A DNA stretch of 64,000 bases, taken from assembly GCA_016708125.1 (NCBI GenBank), contig JADJGF010000001.1, positions 3,122,001 through 3,186,000 of the forward strand, written 5' to 3'. The stretch comes from Ignavibacteriota bacterium (GTDB taxonomy: Bacteria > Bacteroidota > Ignavibacteria > Ignavibacteriales > Melioribacteraceae). Below the pieces are notes generated by a model. That model was given only the letters and a program-made list of their open reading frames with translations. It made no database searches and was not told the origin of the DNA. Below are positions 61,399 through 64,000 of the stretch, one piece after another (positions within the stretch are counted from its first letter, which is position 1; each line of letters opens with the position of its first letter). Position numbers and translations under genes: made by a program.

Positions 61399-62829
61399 TT
61401 ATTCTGGAATAATTTTCCAACCAATTCGAGCTCTTAATTTGTGCATAAATGTTGTGTGAATCATTCTTTTCATCCATGCACCGGCTAAACCCATTTCCAT
61501 ATGAGTTACAAAGGAATCTCTTCCTTGTTCATTTGGAAATTTCCTAGCATCCGGCACAACCGGATACATCATAATTGTAGCTGCTGAACCATCCCAAAGA
61601 GAATCTCCCATTGAAGCAATACATGCAGCAGCCATATCACTCATTCTTTCATGGTGAGTCATTCTTCCGCGTTCAATCAGATCAATAATATTTTTAGCAA
61701 TTATTCTTCCAATAATTCCAGAAACCATTCCGGTTCTTGGAGGAGCGGCTGTAATTGATGTTCCGTTTGGTGTAGTGTGCGGTTTGGAAATTGGTCCCGG
61801 AGGTGCAAATGCAATTCCTCCGGCAAAAATATTTCTATAATTTCTATTTTGATAAACTGCGGGCCACGCATCCGGATTTTCCGAAAGTACATCCCACGTT
61901 AATCCGTAAATTCCATCTACTAAAATAAATCCACCGGGATTTGTTAATTTGCTTGAAATATCTTCTCCATCTTTTCCAACATACTTAAAAGGTTGACCAA
62001 GAAATTGCGGAACCAACATTGCAAAATCATATTCAGTTTCACCAAATTCACCATTAAAATTTTCCCAATAAATATTTTTTTCATTAACTTCTTTTGCACC
62101 TCTTTGAACTTGAACATCGAAACCGTATTGTTTAAAAACCGCACCAATAAAATCCTCACTGGAAACAACTTCACCTTTATATTTAGCTTGAACTCCTCTA
62201 ACTCCAAAATCGCCTAAAGCTCTTTCGTTTGAAAAATAAATCATTTCCGCTTTGTCGCGAATTCCTTTTTTAACTAAATCTTTGTGAATATTTGTTATAT
62301 ATTCCAAAGCCGCACCTTGGCAAGTTGCTCCGGGATGTCCGGTACCAATTACAATTTTTTGCTTTTCGCCTTTTTTCATTCGCTCAACAATTTCAAGATA
62401 CTTATCTCGCGAAGCAACGGCATGATCCAAAGTACAAATTGAATATGTAAATCCATTTGGACCTAATCCTTTTGTTCCATCAAAATTTAATTTTGGTCCC
62501 GTGGAAATTATTAAATAATCATACTCAAGTTTTTTAATATTATTTGAACCATTTTCTTCGGCTAAAACAAACTGATTATCCGCATGTATTTCGGTTACTT
62601 TTCCATGAATAAAATTTACATTTAATTTTGAATAAACTGGTTCAAGTGGGAAAGTTGTTTTTTCGGGAGGCATGTGTCCAATGCCAACCCAAACCCATGA
62701 AGGAATGTAAGCAAAATAATTTTGTCTGTTCACAACAGTTACACTATGATTTTTCCCTAATGAATCGCCGAGATAAAGTGCTGCAGTATGTCCGGCAAAT
62801 CCGGCTCCAACTATAACAATCTTTGCCAT
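61399..62829 (-). CDS. FAD-dependent oxidoreductase, sulfide:quinone oxidoreductase-like
   Basis: A 476-aa two-dinucleotide-domain flavoprotein. The N-terminal FAD motif is VIVGAGFAGHTAALYLGD; further family tracts are YDYLIISTGP, IVIGTGHPGATCQGAALEY, FILVDGIYGLTWDVLSENP and NIFAGGIAFAPPGP. Cysteines in the GATCQGAA, SICTLDH and CIASMG segments could form the redox centre, but I cannot assign SQR type with certainty. The C-terminal amphipathic part (AGAWMKRMIHTTFMHKLRAR) suggests membrane association and quinone reduction. GGAG precedes the ATG. A 38-aa gene follows directly. Confidence 0.85.
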   Translation of the reverse strand: MAKIVIVGAGFAGHTAALYLGDSLGKNHSVTVVNRQNYFAYIPSWVWVGIGHMPPEKTTFPLEPVYSKLNVNFIHGKVTEIHADNQFVLAEENGSNNIKKLEYDYLIISTGPKLNFDGTKGLGPNGFTYSICTLDHAVASRDKYLEIVERMKKGEKQKIVIGTGHPGATCQGAALEYITNIHKDLVKKGIRDKAEMIYFSNERALGDFGVRGVQAKYKGEVVSSEDFIGAVFKQYGFDVQVQRGAKEVNEKNIYWENFNGEFGETEYDFAMLVPQFLGQPFKYVGKDGEDISSKLTNPGGFILVDGIYGLTWDVLSENPDAWPAVYQNRNYRNIFAGGIAFAPPGPISKPHTTPNGTSITAAPPRTGMVSGIIGRIIAKNIIDLIERGRMTHHERMSDMAAACIASMGDSLWDGSAATIMMYPVVPDARKFPNEQGRDSFVTHMEMGLAGAWMKRMIHTTFMHKLRARIGWKIIPE

Positions 62830-62997
62830 AGGAACTCCATTATTTATTTGTAATTTTATTTTAATAATTTAGTTTTGATGAATCATTAAGGAAACGATAA
62901 GAACAACTTGTTTTAAATATACATTTTTTTATTAAAACAAAAATACCTTTTATGCTATTAAAGAATTTTTTTAAAAAAATATATTTAAGACAAATTC

Positions 62998-64000
62998 TTG
63001 CTAAATCATAGAATATATCGGAAGTTAAAAATCGAAAATCAATTTTCAAATAAAGTTATTGTTAATAAAATTACTGCATTGTGGGCTTTTAGTGAAGCAG
63101 CTCTCGGTGGAATTCTACATGTTCTTAAAATTCCACTCACTGGATTATTTATAGGAAGCAGTGCCGTAATTTTTATTTCACTAATTGCTTATTTTTCAGA
63201 CTCAAGAAAAGAAATTTTTGAATCGACAATTAAAGTATTAATTGTAAAATTTATTGTAAGTCCTTACACTCCATTAAACGCATATTTGGCTGTTCTGATA
63301 CAATTCATTTTCGGGTATATTTTATTTTTTAATGGATTCAATAAAATTTCCCCAATTCTATTAGGAATTTTATCACTATTGTTTTCTGCTGTGCAAAAAA
63401 TATTTGTTCTAACTGTAATTTTTGGAATGACGCTTTGGGAATCGATTGATATTTTTTTCAAATTTGTAATAGATCAAATTTTGCCGAACTCATACAATAT
63501 TCTTCTTCCCAAAATTAGCTACTTAATTATTGGAATATATATTTCAATTCATTTAATCGGTGGAATTATGGCGGGTTTTTATGCTGCCGGTTTTTCAAAA
63601 AAACTTTTAAATATTAACGAACAAAAAAACATTTTATTAAATGATCAACTTAATGATTTTCTTTTAAACAGAAATTTCAAAAAGAAAAAAAGAAAGTGGT
63701 GGCAGAAGCCATCTAATATTGGAATTCTTATTTTTTCCATTATGCTAATTTTGCTTTCTTATACAATAAAAGAGTTTGATAAAAATATTTCTATCAATAT
63801 TATAATTATGTTATTTCGATCAGTAATAATTCTTTTAATTTGGTATTATTTTATTTCACCGAATGCCTTGAAAATTGTGAACACGTTTTTAATAAAAAGA
63901 AAACAGAAGCAAGCAGAAGAAATTGAAAATATTCTTGAGGTATTTCCAATTATAAAATCAATAATAAAATATTCATGGAATGAAACACAGAATATTAAAA
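62998..64000 (+). CDS. Polytopic membrane protein of unknown function (runs off the window)
   Basis: An open frame of more than 330 codons that continues past the window end. It begins with TALWAFSEAALGGILHVLKI, PLTGLFIGSSAVIFISLIAY and IVSPYTPLNAYLAVLIQFI, and has about seven hydrophobic segments up to FRSVIILLIWYYFI. The compact early helices recall small-molecule transporter subunits of the ECF S type, but I cannot assign a family. There is no ATG near the start; TTG at 62998 is the only in-frame candidate before the conserved-looking region and has no clear ribosome site. It is divergent from the SQR-like gene. Confidence 0.7.
   Translation, partial: MLNHRIYRKLKIENQFSNKVIVNKITALWAFSEAALGGILHVLKIPLTGLFIGSSAVIFISLIAYFSDSRKEIFESTIKVLIVKFIVSPYTPLNAYLAVLIQFIFGYILFFNGFNKISPILLGILSLLFSAVQKIFVLTVIFGMTLWESIDIFFKFVIDQILPNSYNILLPKISYLIIGIYISIHLIGGIMAGFYAAGFSKKLLNINEQKNILLNDQLNDFLLNRNFKKKKRKWWQKPSNIGILIFSIMLILLSYTIKEFDKNISINIIIMLFRSVIILLIWYYFISPNALKIVNTFLIKRKQKQAEEIENILEVFPIIKSIIKYSWNETQNIK

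Noticed and set aside
59245..64000. Sulfur oxidation island
   Set aside because: Apart from the SQR-like flavoprotein and its small partner, the neighbours (EamA transporter, unknown proteins) have no visible sulfur link.

Overview
The window is a strongly AT-rich bacterial chromosome segment (about 30% GC judged by eye) with densely packed genes. It most likely comes from the Ignavibacteria branch of the Bacteroidota/Chlorobiota. Two secreted proteins end in the type IX secretion (T9SS) sorting domain with the QNYPNPFNPTTTI signature. A TonB receptor carries a carboxypeptidase-like regulatory domain, a histone Hc1-like basic protein is present, and thymidylate synthesis is of the ThyX type. 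No stretch longer than 300 bases lacks a gene or RNA element. There is no CRISPR array, insertion sequence, integrase or prophage.

1-5.3 kb: a signalling cluster. It holds the end of a histidine kinase, its LuxR/NarL-type regulator, a lone receiver, a receiver-like protein, a REC-PAS-PAS hybrid kinase whose receiver lacks the phospho-acceptor Asp, and a PAS-only protein. Two nearly identical 18-bp palindromes sit upstream of two of these genes. 5.3-16.8 kb: metabolic and membrane genes: GNAT protein, hydrolase, a membrane Fe-S oxidoreductase, Hc1-like protein, CapA-like protein, MFS transporter, dus, PAP2, apt, CPBP protease, pdxJ and a TIGR02757 protein. 16.9-26.8 kb: the translation core: tRNA-Leu, tRNA-Val, thrS-infC-rpmI-rplT, pheS-pheT, a ZapB-like gene, zapA, a 6S-like RNA, rny and coaE.

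26.9-34.8 kb: proline dehydrogenase, tsaD, mltG, an Ig-like lipoprotein, a fused formimidoyltransferase/cyclodeaminase with a C2H2-finger-like insertion, a small secreted protein and purU. 35-42.5 kb: an AsmA protein, then a TPP-riboswitch-controlled thiamine salvage operon (TonB receptor, thiamine pyrophosphokinase, SSS symporter). 42.5-46.6 kb: two T9SS cargo proteins on the minus strand.

46.8-59.2 kb: a small Fn3-like protein, maf, a flippase-like protein, YtxH and DUF948-like proteins, an EF-G paralogue, a HIT hydrolase, thyX-folA, mutL, the methylmalonyl-CoA mutase large subunit, a lipoprotein and a CNNM/CorC protein. 59.2-64 kb, mainly minus strand: an unknown protein, an EamA transporter, and a sulfide:quinone-reductase-like flavoprotein translationally coupled to a 38-residue protein. 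The window ends inside an unidentified plus-strand membrane protein.

Most of the window is ordinary housekeeping. The least ordinary items are the SSS transporter in the TPP operon, the 38-aa partner of the flavoprotein, the zinc-finger-like insertion in the folate enzyme, the 6S-like RNA and the paired palindromes in the signalling cluster.
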